From NCBI GenBank assembly GCA_029961685.1, contig JARWKL010000015.1, positions 17,172,801 to 17,236,800 of the forward strand: 64,000 bases of DNA. The letters run 5' to 3'. The stretch's first letter is position 1. Each line of letters opens with the position of its first letter. A program made the position numbers and the translations under genes. This document shows, one piece after another, positions 14,030 to 26,346 of this stretch. A model generated the notes under the pieces. It was not told where the DNA came from, did not search any database, and worked only from the letters and a program-made list of their open reading frames with translations. Source of the DNA: Aristolochia californica (lineage: Eukaryota > Streptophyta > Magnoliopsida > Piperales > Aristolochiaceae).

Positions 14030-16908
14030 CGGCTATAATTTTTGTTAGAAATGACTTATGGTTTGGGAGTCAACACTGAGTTAAAAATGCCTCGCCTCCC
14101 CTCTTCCGATGATTGCAAAACCCAATATATAAAAAACTAAAAGAGTTTACAACCCTTAGAAATCACAAATACTTTTATGAATTATCTCTCTCAACATTTG
14201 TGCATTTCTATTTTTTATGTTCAATTTTTTTCAAATCCAAACTTGAGTTTTCACATTACTATTTTTCTCGGAAACAAAAATATTAGGAAAATGGATCACA
14301 ACAAAATGAAAATTTTAGAGTTTATGTATGCAAAAAATTGAAATCTATATTAAATGTAAGTGCAGATAATTATTTCATGCACTAAAAATGAACACCAAAG
14401 TTTGGTTATCCTTTTTGGGAAATTCCACTAGTACAACCCCTAGTAACTTGGTGGAACTTTATAAGAAAGATTTTTCTAATTGATCTTAACATGTTTTAAA
14501 TTAGGTGGACATGGATGCCTGAAACATGTTGAAGATGAAAATAACCTCATGATCATAAAATTTCTAGTAGAAAAAAATTAATTCTCAAGTTAACAAGCGG
14601 TAGGATATTTACTACAGCCAAACAACCCACTTTTAGCCAATTTTACAAAAAGCGGACCTAACAATCATAGATCATCATAAATTTTTTTATCGATTAATGA
14701 TGTGTAACAGCTATAATTTTTGTTAGAAATGACTTACGGTTTGGGAGTCATCACTCAGTAAAAAATGCCCCCCCCCCCCCCCTCTTCCGATGATTGCAAA
14801 ACTTTAAATATAAAAAATTGAAACAGTTTACAACCCTTAAAAATCACAGATACTTTTAGGAATTATCTCTCTCCGCATTTTTGCATTTCCATATTGGATG
14901 TTCTATTTTTTTTCAAATCCAAAATTGAGTTTTCACTCTCCCATTTTTCTCGTAAAAAATAGGCAAATAGATCACAACAAAATGAAAATTTTAGAGTTTA
15001 TGTATGAAAAAAATTGAAATTATATTAAATGTAAGTGCAAAAAATTATTTCACGCACTAAAAATGAACAACAAAGTTTTGTTATCCTTTTTTGCGAAATT
15101 CCACTAGTACAACCCCTAGTAACTTGGTGGAACTTTATAAGAAAGATATTTCTAATTGATCCTAACAGGTTTTAAATGTGGTGGATATGGATGCCTGAAA
15201 CATGTTGAAGATGAAAATGACCTCATGATCCAAAAATTTCAAGGAGTAGAAAAAAATTAATTCTCAAGTTAACGTGCAGTGGGTTATTTACGGGAGCTAA
15301 ACTACCCACTTTTAGCCAATTTTAAAAATAGCAGATCTACCAATCATAGATCATCATAAATGTTTTTATCGATTAATGTTGTGTAACAGCTATAATTTTT
15401 GTTAGAAATGACTTACTTTTTGGGAGTCAACACTCAGTTAAATATACCACGTCCCCCTCTTCCGACGATTGCAAAACCCAATATATAAAAAACTAAAAGA
15501 GTTTAAAACCCTTAAAAATCACAGACACTTTTTGGACTTATCTCTCTTAGCATTTGTGCATTTCCTTTTTGGATGTTCAATTTTTTTTCAAATCCAAACT
15601 TGAGTTTTCACTCTCCTTTTTTTCTCGTGAACAAAAAAAAAAGGAAAATAGTTCACAAAAAAATAAAAATTTTAGAGTTTATGTACGCAAAAAAATTCAA
15701 AAATAAATAAATGTAAGTGAATAATATTATTTCATGCACTAAAAATGAACCCCAAAGTTTTGTTATTGATGTTTGGAAGTTCAATTTTTTTTCAAATCCA
15801 AACTTGAGTTTTCACTCTCCCAAAGATAATGTAAATAGATCACAACAAAATGAAAATTTCAGAGTTTTTGTATGCAAAAAATTAAAAACTATAATAAATA
15901 TAAATGAAGAAAATTATTTCATGCATTACAAATGAACACCAAAGTTTCGTTATCCGTGTGATGGAAATTCCACTAGTACAACCACTAATAGCTTGGAGGA
16001 ATTTTATAAGAAAGTGATTTCTAATTGAATCCTAACATGTTTTAAATGTGGTGGATATGCAAATGACCTAATGATGCAAAAATTTAAAGGACAAAAAATA
16101 AATTAAATTCTCAATTTACCGTGCTATGGGATATTTACCTGAGCCAAACAACCCACTTTTTGCCTATTTTACAAAAACCGGACATAACAATCATCGATTG
16201 TCGTAAAATTTTTTATCTATTAATGAAATGTAATGGCTATAATTTTTGTTAGAAATGACTTATGGTTTGGGAGACAACACTCAGTTAAAAATGCCTCGCC
16301 CCCCTCTTCCGATGATTGCAAAATCCAATATATAAAAAACCTTAAAAAATCACAGATACTTTTTGGAATTATCTCTCTCAGCATTTGTGCATTTCCATTT
16401 TGGATGTTCAATTTTTTTCAAATCCAAAATTGTGTTTTCACTTGCCCATTTTTCTCGTAAACAAAAAGATAAGGGAAATAGATCACAACAAAATGAAAAT
16501 TTTAGAGTTTATGTATGTAAAAAATTGAAAACTATAATAAAAGCAATTGAAGAAAATTATTTGATGCACTAAAAATGAACACCAAAGTTTTGTTATCCAT
16601 GTTTGGGAAATTCCACTAGTACAACCCCTAATAGCTTGGTGAAATTTTATAAGAACGAGATCTCTAATTGATCCTAACATGTTTTAAATGTGGTGGATAT
16701 GCATGCCTGAAACATGTTGAAGAGGCAAATGACCTAATTATGCAAAAATTTCAAGGAGTAAAATAAATTAAATTCTCAAGTTAGCGTGCGGTGGGATATT
16801 TACCAGAGCCAAATAACCCACTTTTTGCCTATTTTACAAAAAGCGGACCTAACAATCATAGATCATCGTAAATGTTTTGATCGATTAATGATGTGTAACG
16901 ACTATAAT
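14030..16908 (+). repeat. Higher-order repeat II, copy 2 (4 monomers, 2.88 kb)
   Basis: Second copy of the 4-monomer unit: a CTCGCCTCCCCTC monomer, a 15-C monomer (14,768-14,782), a long monomer (15,387-16,232), and a GCAAAATCCAATATA monomer. A third, diverging copy seems to begin at 16,909, with CTCGCCTTCCCTC and then a compound C-tract near 17,646. Confidence 0.8.
14768..14782 (+). repeat. Poly-C tract, 15 C
   Basis: Same monomer site. The HOR-II partner at 11,863-11,875 has 13 C, and the inverted paralogue at 51,956-51,960 has 5 G. Confidence 0.95.
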
Positions 16909-19900
16909 TTTTGTTAGAAATGACTTATGGTTTGGGAGTCAACACTCAGTTAAAAATGCCTCGCCTTCCCTCTTCCGCTGATTGCAAAACCCAATATATA
17001 AAAAACTAAAAGAGTTTACAACCCTTAGAAATCACAGATACTTTTATGTATTATCTCTCTCTGCATTTGTGCATTTCTATTTTGTATGTTCAATTTGTTT
17101 CAAATCCAAACTTGAGTTTTCACTTTCCTGTTTTTCTTGGAAACAAAAAGATTAGGAAAATGGATCACAACAAAATGAAAATTTTAGAGTTTATGTATGC
17201 AAAAAATTGAAAACTAAATTAAATTTAAGTGCAGAAAATTATTTCACGCACTAAAAATGAACACGAAAGTTTTGTTATCCTTTTTTCGGAAATTCCATTA
17301 GTACAACCCCTAGTAACTATGTGGAACTTTATAAGAAAGATATTTCTAATTGACTTTAACAAGTTTTAAATGTGGTGGATATGGATGCCTGAAACATGTT
17401 GAAGATGAAAATGACCTCATGATCCAAAAATTTCAAGGAGTAGAAAAAAATTAATTCTCAAGTTAACGTGCGGTGGGATATTTACCAGAGCCAAACGACC
17501 CACTTTTAGCCAATTTTACAAAAAGAGGACCTAACAATCATAGATCATCGTAAATGTTTTTATCAATTAATGATGTGTAACAGCTATAATTTTTTTTAGA
17601 AATGAATTACGGTTTGGGAGTCAACACTCAGATAAAAATGCCTCGCCCCCACCCCCCTGCCCCCCACTTCTTCCGATGATTGCAAAACCCAATATATAAA
17701 AAACTGATATAGTTTACAATCCTTAAAAATCACAGATACTTTTTGGAATTATCTCTCTCAGCATTTGTGCATTTCCATTTTGGAAGTTCAATTTTTTTCA
17801 AATCCAAACTTGAGTTTGCACTCTCCCATTTTTCTCGTAAAGAAAAGGCAATTAGATCACAACAAAATGAAAATTTTAGAGTTTATGTATGCAAAAAATT
17901 GAATGTTATAGTAAATGTAAGTGCAAAAAATTATTTCACGTACTAAAAAGTTACACCAAAGTTTTGTTATCCTTGTTTGGGAAATTCCACTAGTACAACC
18001 CCTATTAACTTGGTGGAACTTTATAACAAAGATATTTCTAATTGATCCTAACAGGTTTTAAATGTGGTGGAAATGGATGCCTGAAACATGTTGAAGATGA
18101 AAATGACCACATGATCCAAAAATTTCAAGGACTAGAAAAAAATTAATTCTCAAGTTAACGTGGGGTGGGATATTTACCAGAGCCAAAAAACCTACTTTTA
18201 GCCTATTTTACAAAAAGCGGACCTAATAATCATAGATCATCGTAAATGTTTTGATCAATTCATGACTTTTAATGGCTATAATTTTTGCTAGAAATCACCT
18301 ATGGTTAGAGAGTCAACACTCATTTAAAAATGCCTCGCTCCCTCTTCCGATGATTGCAAAATCCAATATATAAAAAACTAAAAGTGTTTACAATCCTTAA
18401 AAATCACAGATACTTTATGGAATTATCTCTCTCAGCATTTGTGCATTTCCATTTTGGATGTTCAATTTTTTTTCAAATCCAAACTTGTGTTTTCACTCTC
18501 CCATTTTTCTCGTAAACAAAAAGATAAGGGAAATAGATCACAACAAAATGAAAATTTTAGAGTTTATGGATGTAAAAAATTAAAAACTATAATAAACGTA
18601 AATGAAGAAAATTAGTTCATGCACTAAAAATGAACACCAAAGTTTTGTTATCCATGTTTGGGAAATTCCACTAGTACAACCCCTAATAGCTTGGTGAATT
18701 TTATATGAAAGAGATTTCTAATTGAATCCTAACATGTTTTAAATGTGGTGGATATGCATGCCTGAAATATGTTGAACATGCAAATGACCTATTTTCCAAA
18801 AATTTCAAGGAGTAGAATAAATTAAATTCTCAATTTAACGTGTTGTGGGTTATTTACCTGAGCCAAAGAACCCACTTTTTGCCATTTTACAAAAAGTGGA
18901 CCTAACAATCATAGATCATCATAAATGTTTGGATCGATTCATGACGTGTAATTGCTATAATTTTTGTTAGAAATGACTTATGGTTAAGGAGTCAACATTC
19001 AGTTAAAAATGCCTCGACCCCCTCTTCCGATGATCGCAAAACCCAATATATAAAAAACTAAAAGAGTTTACTTTCCTAAAAAATCACAGATGCTTTTTGG
19101 AATTATCTCTCTTAGCATTTGTGCATTTCCATTTTGGATGTTCAATATTTTTTCAATTCCAAACTTGAGTTTTCACACTTCCATTTTTCACGTAAATTAA
19201 AAGATAAGGCAAATTGATCACAAGAAAATGAAAATTTTAGAGATTATTTATGAAAAAATTTGAAAACAACAACAAATCTAAGTGAAGAAAATTATTTCAC
19301 GCACTAAAAATTAACACCAAAGTTTTGTTATCCTTGTTTGGGAAATTCCACTAGTACAACCCCTAATAGCTTGGTGGAATTTTATACGAACTAGATCTCT
19401 AATTGATCTTAACCTGTTTTCAATGTGGTGGATATTCATGCCTGAAACATGTTGAAGATACAAATGACCTAATGATCCAAAAATTTCAAGGAGTAGAAAA
19501 AATTAAATTTTCAAGTTACTGTGCGGTGGGATATTTACCAGAGCCAAACAACCCACTTTTTGCCAATTTTACAAAAAGCTGACCTAAACAATCATAGATC
19601 ATCGTAAATGTTTTGATCTATTAATGATGTGTAATGGCTATAATTTTTGTTAAATATGACTTATGGTTTGGGAGTTAACACTCAGTTAAAAATGCCTCAC
19701 CCCCACTCTTCCGATGATTGCAAAATCCAATATATAAAAAACTAAAAGAGTTTACAATCCTTAAAAATCATAAATATGTTTTTGAATTATCTCTCTCTGA
19801 ATTTGTGCATTTCCATTTTGGATGTTCAATTTTTTTTCAAATCCAAACTTGAATTTTAACTCTTCTATTTTTCTCGCAAAAAAAGATAAGGAAAATAGAT

Positions 19901-22209
19901 CACAACAAAATGAAAATATTAGAGTTTATTTATGCAAAAAATATAAAAATAAAATAAATGTAAGTGAATAAAATTATTTCACGCACTAAAAATGAACACC
20001 TAAGTTTTGTTATCCATGTTTGGGAAATTCCACTAGTACAACCCCTAATAGCTTGGAGGAATTTTAAAAGAAACTTTTTTCTTATTGTTCCTAACATGTT
20101 TTAAATGTGGTGGATATGCATGCTTGAAACATGTTGAAGATGCAAATGACCAAATGATCAAAAAATTTCAAGGACTAGAAAAAATTAAATTCTCAAGTTA
20201 ACGTGTGGTGGGATATTTACGAGAGCCCAACAACCCAATTTTTGCCTATTTTAGAAATAGCGGACCTAACAATCATAGAGCATCGTAAATATTTTGATCG
20301 ATTAATGATGTGTAACGGCTAAACTTTTTTTTAGAAATGACTTTTGGTTTTGGAGTCAACACTCAGTTAAAAATGTATCACCCACCTCTTCCGATGATAG
20401 AAAAACCCAATATATAAAAAACTAAAATAGTTTACAATCCTTAAAAATTACAGATACTTTTTGGAATTATCTCTCACAGAATTTGTGCATTTACATTTTG
20501 GATGTTCAATTATTTTTCAAATCCAAACTAGAGTTTTCACATTCCCCTTTTTCTCTAAAAAAAAAAAATAAGGCAAATAGATCACAACAAAATGAAAATT
20601 TTAGAGTTTATGTTTGTAAAAAATTGAAAGCTATAATAAATGTAAGAGAAGAAAATTATTTCACGCACTAAAAAAGAACACCAAAGTTTTGTTATCCTTG
20701 TTTGGGAAATTCCACTAGTACAACCCCTAATCACTTGGTGGAACTTTATAAGAAAGAGAATTCTAATTGATCCTAACAAATTTTAAATGTGGTGGATATG
20801 CATACAAGAAACATGTTGAAGATGCAAATGACCTAATGATCCAAAAATTTCAAGCAGTAGAAAAAATTAAATTCTCAAGTTAACGCGCGGTCGGATATTT
20901 ACCTGAGCCAAACAACCCACTTTTTGCCTATTTTACAAAAATGCGGACCTACCAATCATAGATCATCGTAACTGTTTTGATCGATTTATGACGTGTAATG
21001 GCTAAAGTTTTAGTTAGAAATGACTTATGGTTAGGAAAACACTCAGTTAAAAATGCATCTCCTCCCCTCTTCCGATGATTGCAAAACCCAACATATAAAA
21101 AACTAAAAGAGTTCACAATCCTTAAAAATGACAGATACTATTTGGAATTATCTCTCTCAACATTTGTCCATTTCCATTTTGGATGTTCAATTTTTTTTCA
21201 AATCCAAACTTGAGTTTTTACTCTCCCATTTTTATCGTAAACAAAAAGATAAGGCAAATAGATCACAACAAAATGAAAATTTTAGAGTTTATGTATGCAA
21301 AAAATTTAAAACTATAATAAATTTAAGTGAAGAAAATAATTTTGACACACTAAAAATGAAAATCAAAGTTTTGTTATCCATGTTTGGAAAATTCCTCTAG
21401 TACAACCCCTAATAGCTTGGTGGAATTTTATAAGAAAAAGATTTCTAATTGATCCTAACATGTTTTAAATGTGGTGGATATGCATGCATGAAAAACTGTT
21501 GAAGATACAAATGACCTAATGATCCAAATATTTCAAGGAGTAGAAAAAATTAAATTCTCAAGTTAGCGTGTGGTGTGATATTTACCAGAGCCAAACAACC
21601 CACTTTTTGCCAATTTTACAAAAAAGCGGTCCTAACAATCGTAGATCATCGAAAATGTTTTTATCGATTAATGATTTGTAACGGCTATAATTTATGTTAG
21701 AAATGACTTATGGTTTGGGAGTCAACACTCAGTTAAAAATGAGTCACCCCCCCTCTTCCGATGATTGCAAAACCCAATATATAAAAAACTAAAAGAGTTT
21801 AAAATCCTTAAAAATCACAGATACTTTTTGGAATTATCTCTCTCATCATTTGTACATTTCCATTTTAGATGTTCAATTTTTTTTCAAATCCAAACTTGAG
21901 TTTTCCCTCTCCCTTTTTTCTATAAAACAAAAAGATGTGGCAAATAGATCACAAAAAAATGAAAATTTTAGAGTTTATGTTTGCAAAAACATTGAAATCT
22001 ATAATAAATGTAAGGGAATAAAATTATTACATGCACTAAAAATGAACACCAAAGTTTTGTTATCTATGTTTGGGAAATTCCACTAGTACAACCCCTAATG
22101 ACTTGGTGGAACTTTATAAGAAAGAGATTTCTAATTTATCCTAACATGTTTTAAATGTGGGGGATATGCATGCCTGAAACATGTTGATGATGCAAATGAC
22201 CTAATGATC
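16909..22209 (+). repeat. Block I distal monomers up to the first inversion junction
   Basis: Seven to eight monomers of 675-690 bp ending at about 22,209, where CTAATGATC passes into reverse-orientation sequence (TCCAAACCATAAGTCATTTC). About 14,760-22,080 is the + copy of a large inverted duplication found again at about 44,630-51,965. Nothing gene-like was seen. Confidence 0.85.
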
Positions 22210-22240
22210 TCTTCCAAACCATAAGTCATTTCTAACAAAA
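22200..22240. other. Array inversion junction 1 (+ to -)
   Basis: Sequence to about 22,209 is + orientation (GCAAATGACCTAATGATC). From about 22,212 it is - orientation (TCCAAACCATAAGTCATTTC). Intact monomers would read GATCCAAAAA on one side and GACTTCCAAACC on the other, so a short TCCAAA match may have joined them. Reverse-complement sequence of the left side reappears at about 22,405, giving a palindrome with a loop of roughly 200 bp. Confidence 0.85.
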
Positions 22241-22860
22241 TTTATAGTCGTTACACATCATTAATTGATCAAAACATTTACGATGAACTATTATTGTTTG
22301 GTCCGATTTTTGTAAAATTGGCAAAAAGTGGGTTGTTTGGCTCCAGTAAATATCCCACCGCACATTAACTTGAGAATTTAAATTTTTCTACTGCTTGAAA
22401 TTTTTGGATCATTAGGTCATTTGCAGCTTCAACATGATTCAGGCATGCATATCCACCACATTTAAAACATGTTAGGATCAATTAGAAATATCTTTCTTTT
22501 AAAATTCCACCAAGCTATTAGGGGTTGTACTAGTGGTATTTCCAAAACAAGGATAACAAAACTTTGGTGTTCATTTTTAGTCCGTGAAATAATTTTCTTC
22601 ACTTACATTTATTATACTTTTCAATTTTTTGCATACATAAACTCTAAAATTTTCATTTTGTTGTGACCTATTTGCCTTATCTTTTTGTTTACGTGAAAAA
22701 TGGGAGAGAGAAAACTCAAGTTTGGATTTGAAAAAAAAGGAATACCTAAAATAGAAATGTGTAAATGGTTAGAGACATAATTCCAAAAAGTAACTGTGAT
22801 TATTATGGATTGTAAACTCTTTGAGTTTTTTATATATTGGGTTTTTCAAACATCAGAAGA

Positions 22861-22874
22861 GGGGGGGGGGGGGG
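22861..22874 (-). repeat. Poly-G tract, 14 G
   Basis: The - strand version of the same site, in HOR-III copy 1. The partners at 26,310-26,345 and 29,647-29,675 have 36 and 29 G. Confidence 0.95.
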
Positions 22875-23559
22875 TGGCGGGCCAGGCATTTTTTACTGTG
22901 TGTTGACTCCCAAACTGTAAGTCATTTCTAAAAAAAATTATAGCCGTTACACATCATTAATCGATAAAAGCATTTACGATGATCTATGATTGTTAGGTCA
23001 ACTTCTTGTAAAATAGGCAAAAAGTGGGTTGTTTTGGCTATGGTAAATATCCCACCGCATATTAACTTGAGAATTAATTTTTTTCTACTCCTTGAAATTT
23101 TTGGATCATTAGGTCATACGCATCTTCAACATGTTCAAGCCCTGCAAATCCACCACATTTAAAACATGTTAGGATCAATTAGAAATCGTTTTCTTATAAA
23201 ATTCCAGCAAGCTATTAGGGGTTGTACTAGTGGAATTTCCCAAACATGGATAACAAAACTTTGGTGTTCATTTTTATTGTGTGAAATAATTTTCTTCACT
23301 TAAATTTATTAATTTATTATATTTTTTGCATACAGAAACTCTAAAATTTTAATTTTTTTTATCTATTTGCCTAATCTTTTTGTTTACAAGAAAAATTGGA
23401 GAGTGAAAACTCAAGTTTGGATTTGAAAAAAATTGAACATCCAAAATGGAAATGCACAAATGCTGATAGAGATAATTCAAAAATGTATCTGTGATTTTTA
23501 AGGACTGCAAAATCTTTTAGGTTTTTATATATTAGGTTTTGCTATCATCGGAAGAGGCG

Positions 23560-23561
<2 letters not shown>

Positions 23562-23593
<32 letters not shown>
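23562..23593 (-). repeat. Poly-G tract, 32 G
   Basis: HOR-III copy 1. The copy 2 partner at 27,025-27,034 has 10 G, and the partial copy near 42,989-43,008 has 20 G. Confidence 0.95.
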
Positions 23594-23594
<1 letters not shown>

Positions 23595-25684
23595 GAGAGG
23601 GGGGAAGAGGGATGCATTTTTATCTGAGTGTTGACTCCTAAACCATAAGTCATTTCTAAGAAACATTATAGCTGTTACACATCATTACTAGATATAAACA
23701 TTTACGATGATCTATGATTGTTAGGTCCGCTTTTGTAAAATAGGCAAAAAGTTGGTTGTTTGGCTCTGGTAAATATCCCACCGCACGTTAACTTGAGAAT
23801 TTAATTTTTTCTACTCAAAATTTTTGGATCAATAGGTCATTTGCATCTTCAACATGTTTCAGGGTTGCATATCCACCACATTTAAACAGGTTAGGATCAA
23901 TTAGAAATCTCTTTCTTATAAATTCCACCAAGCTATTAGGTGTTGTACAAGTGGAATTTCCCAAACACGGATAATAAAACTTTGGTGGTCATATTTAGTG
24001 TGTGAAATAATTTTCTTCACATACATTTATTATATTTTTCAATTTTTTGCATACATAAACTATAAAAGTTCATTTTGTTGTGATTTGTTTGCCTTATCTT
24101 TTTGTTTACGAGAAAAATGGGAGAGTGAGTTTGGATTTGAAAAAAAATTGAATATCCAAAATGGAAATGCACAAAAGCTGATAGAGGTAATTCCAAAAAA
24201 TAACTGTGAATTTATAAGGATTGTAAACTCTTTTAGTTTTTTTATATATTGGGTTTGCAATCATCGGAAGTGGGGGGGCGAGGCATTTTTTTTTGAGTGT
24301 TGACTCCCAAACCATAAGTCATTTCTAACAAAAATTATAGCCGTTACACATCATTAATCGATCAAAACACTTACGATGATCTATGAATGTTTGGTCCTCT
24401 TTTCGTAAAATAGGCAAAAAGTGGGTTGTTTGGCTCTTGTAAATATCCCACCGCACGTTAACTTGAGAATTTAATTTTTTCTACACCTTGAAAATTTTGG
24501 ATCATTAGGTCTTTTGAATCTTCAACATGTTTCGGGCATACATATCCACCACATTTAAAACATGTTAGGATCAAATAGAAATCTCTTTCTTATAAAATTC
24601 CACCAAGCTATTAGGGGTTGTACTTGTGGAATTTCCCAAACATGGATAACAAAACTTTGGTGTTCATTTTTAATGTGTGAAATAAATTTCTTCACTTAAA
24701 TTTATTGTAGTTTTCAATTTTTTGCATACATAATCTCTTAAATTTTCATTTTGTTGTGATCTTTTTACCTTATCTTTTTATTTACGAGAAAAATGGGAGA
24801 GTGAAAACTCAAATGCTGAGAGAGATAATTCCAAAAAGTATCTGTGATTTTTAAGGATAGTAAACTCTTTAGTTTTTTATATATTGGGTTTTACAATAAT
24901 CGGAAGAGGGAGATGGGGGGGGGGGGCAGGGGCTTTTGGCTTTTTTAACTGAGTATTGATTCTCAAACCATACGTCATTTCTAACAAAAATAACAAAAAT
25001 TATAGCCGTTACACATCATTAATCGATCAAAACATATACGATGATCTATGATTGTAAGGTCCCCTTTTTTAAAAATAGGCAAAAAGTGGATTGTTCGGCT
25101 CTAATAAATATCACACCACACATTAACTTGAGAATTTATTCTATCTTTGAAATTTTAGGATCATTAGGTCATTTGCATCATCATCAACATGTTTTAGGCA
25201 TGAATATCCACTACCTTTAAAACGTGTTAGGATCAATTAGAAATCTCGTACTTAAAAAATTTCACCAAACTTTAAGGGGTTGTACTAGTGAAATTTCCCA
25301 AACATGGATAACAAAACATTGGTGTTCATTTATAGTGCTTGAAACAAATTTCTTCACATACATTTATTATGGTTTTCAATTTTTTGCATACATAAACTCT
25401 AAAATTTTCCTTTTATTGTGATCTATTTGCTATCTTTTTGTCTACGAGAAAAAAGGGAGAGTGAAAACTCAAGTTTGGATTTGAAAAAAAATGAACAACC
25501 AAAATGGAAATGCACAAATGTTGAGAGAGATAATTCCAAAAAGTATCTGTGATTTTTATGGATTGTAAACTCTTTTAGTTTTTTATATATTGGGTTTTGC
25601 AATCATCAGAAGAGGGGGGTGAGGCATTTTTAACTGAATATTGACTTCCAAACCATAAGTCATTGCTAACAAAAATTATAGGCG

Positions 25685-26307
25685 TTACATGTAATTAATT
25701 GATCAAAACATTTACGATGATCTATTATTGTTTGGTCCGATTTTTGTAAAATAGGCAAAAAGTGGGTTGTTTGGCTCCAATAAATATCCCACCGCACGTT
25801 AACTTGAGAATTTAATTTTTTCTACTGCTTGAAATTTTTGGATCATTAGGTCATTTGCATCTTCAACATGTTTCAAGCATGCATATCCACCACATTTAAA
25901 ACATTATAGGATCAATTAGAAATATCCTTCTTATAAAATTCCACCATGCTATTAGGGTTGTACTAGTGGAATTTCCCAAACATGGATAACAAAACTTTTG
26001 TGTTCATTTTTAGTGCGTGAAATAATTTTCTTCACTTATATTTATTATACTTTTCAATTTTTTGCATACATAAACTCTAAAATTTTCATTTTGTTGTGAT
26101 CTATTTGCCTTATTTTTTTGTTTATGTGAAAAATGGGAGAGAGAAAATTCAAGTTTGGATTTAAAAAAAATGGAACATCCAAAATAGAAATGCGTAAATG
26201 GTGAGAGAAATGATTCCAAAAAGTATCTGTGATTATTAAGGATTGTAAACTCTTTTAGTTTTTTATATATTGGGTTTTACAAACATCAGAATAGGGGGAA
26301 GAGGGAG

Positions 26308-26346
<39 letters not shown>

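Larger units (their letters stand above)
1..22209 (+). repeat. Satellite array block I, ~680-bp monomers, + orientation
   Basis: Head-to-tail monomers of about 676-690 bp. The repeated landmark CGGCTATAATTTTTGTTAG recurs at about 1,886, 3,381, 4,061, 7,085, 7,764, 8,443, 9,119, 9,798 and so on. From the C-tract, the monomer order is: C-tract; CCAATATATAAA; a run of short AT-rich segments; TTAGAGTTTATGTATGC; ACTAGTACAACCCCTAAT; ATGCATGC dyad; AACGTGCGGTGGGATATTT; CAACCCACTTTTTGCC; the landmark; back to the C-tract. Composition is strongly AT-rich apart from the C-tracts. No transposon termini, target-site duplications or gene-like coding were seen. A few monomers are long (813-860 bp, internal duplications) or short (deletions). 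I do not recognise it as a named satellite family. Confidence 0.95.
22249..25685 (-). repeat. Higher-order repeat III, copy 1 (5 monomers, ~3.44 kb)
   Basis: Five monomers in order. The lead monomer has AAATAGAAATGTGTAAATGG and GTGATTATTA. A monomer follows with a long G-tract and a truncated TTTTTTTATCTATTTG segment. Next comes one with GGTGGTCATATTTAGTG. The fourth lacks about 50 bp (AAACTCAAATGCTGAG). The fifth has TGCTTGAAAC and CATTGGTGTTCATTTATAG. The order repeats in the following 3.35 kb. Confidence 0.8.
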
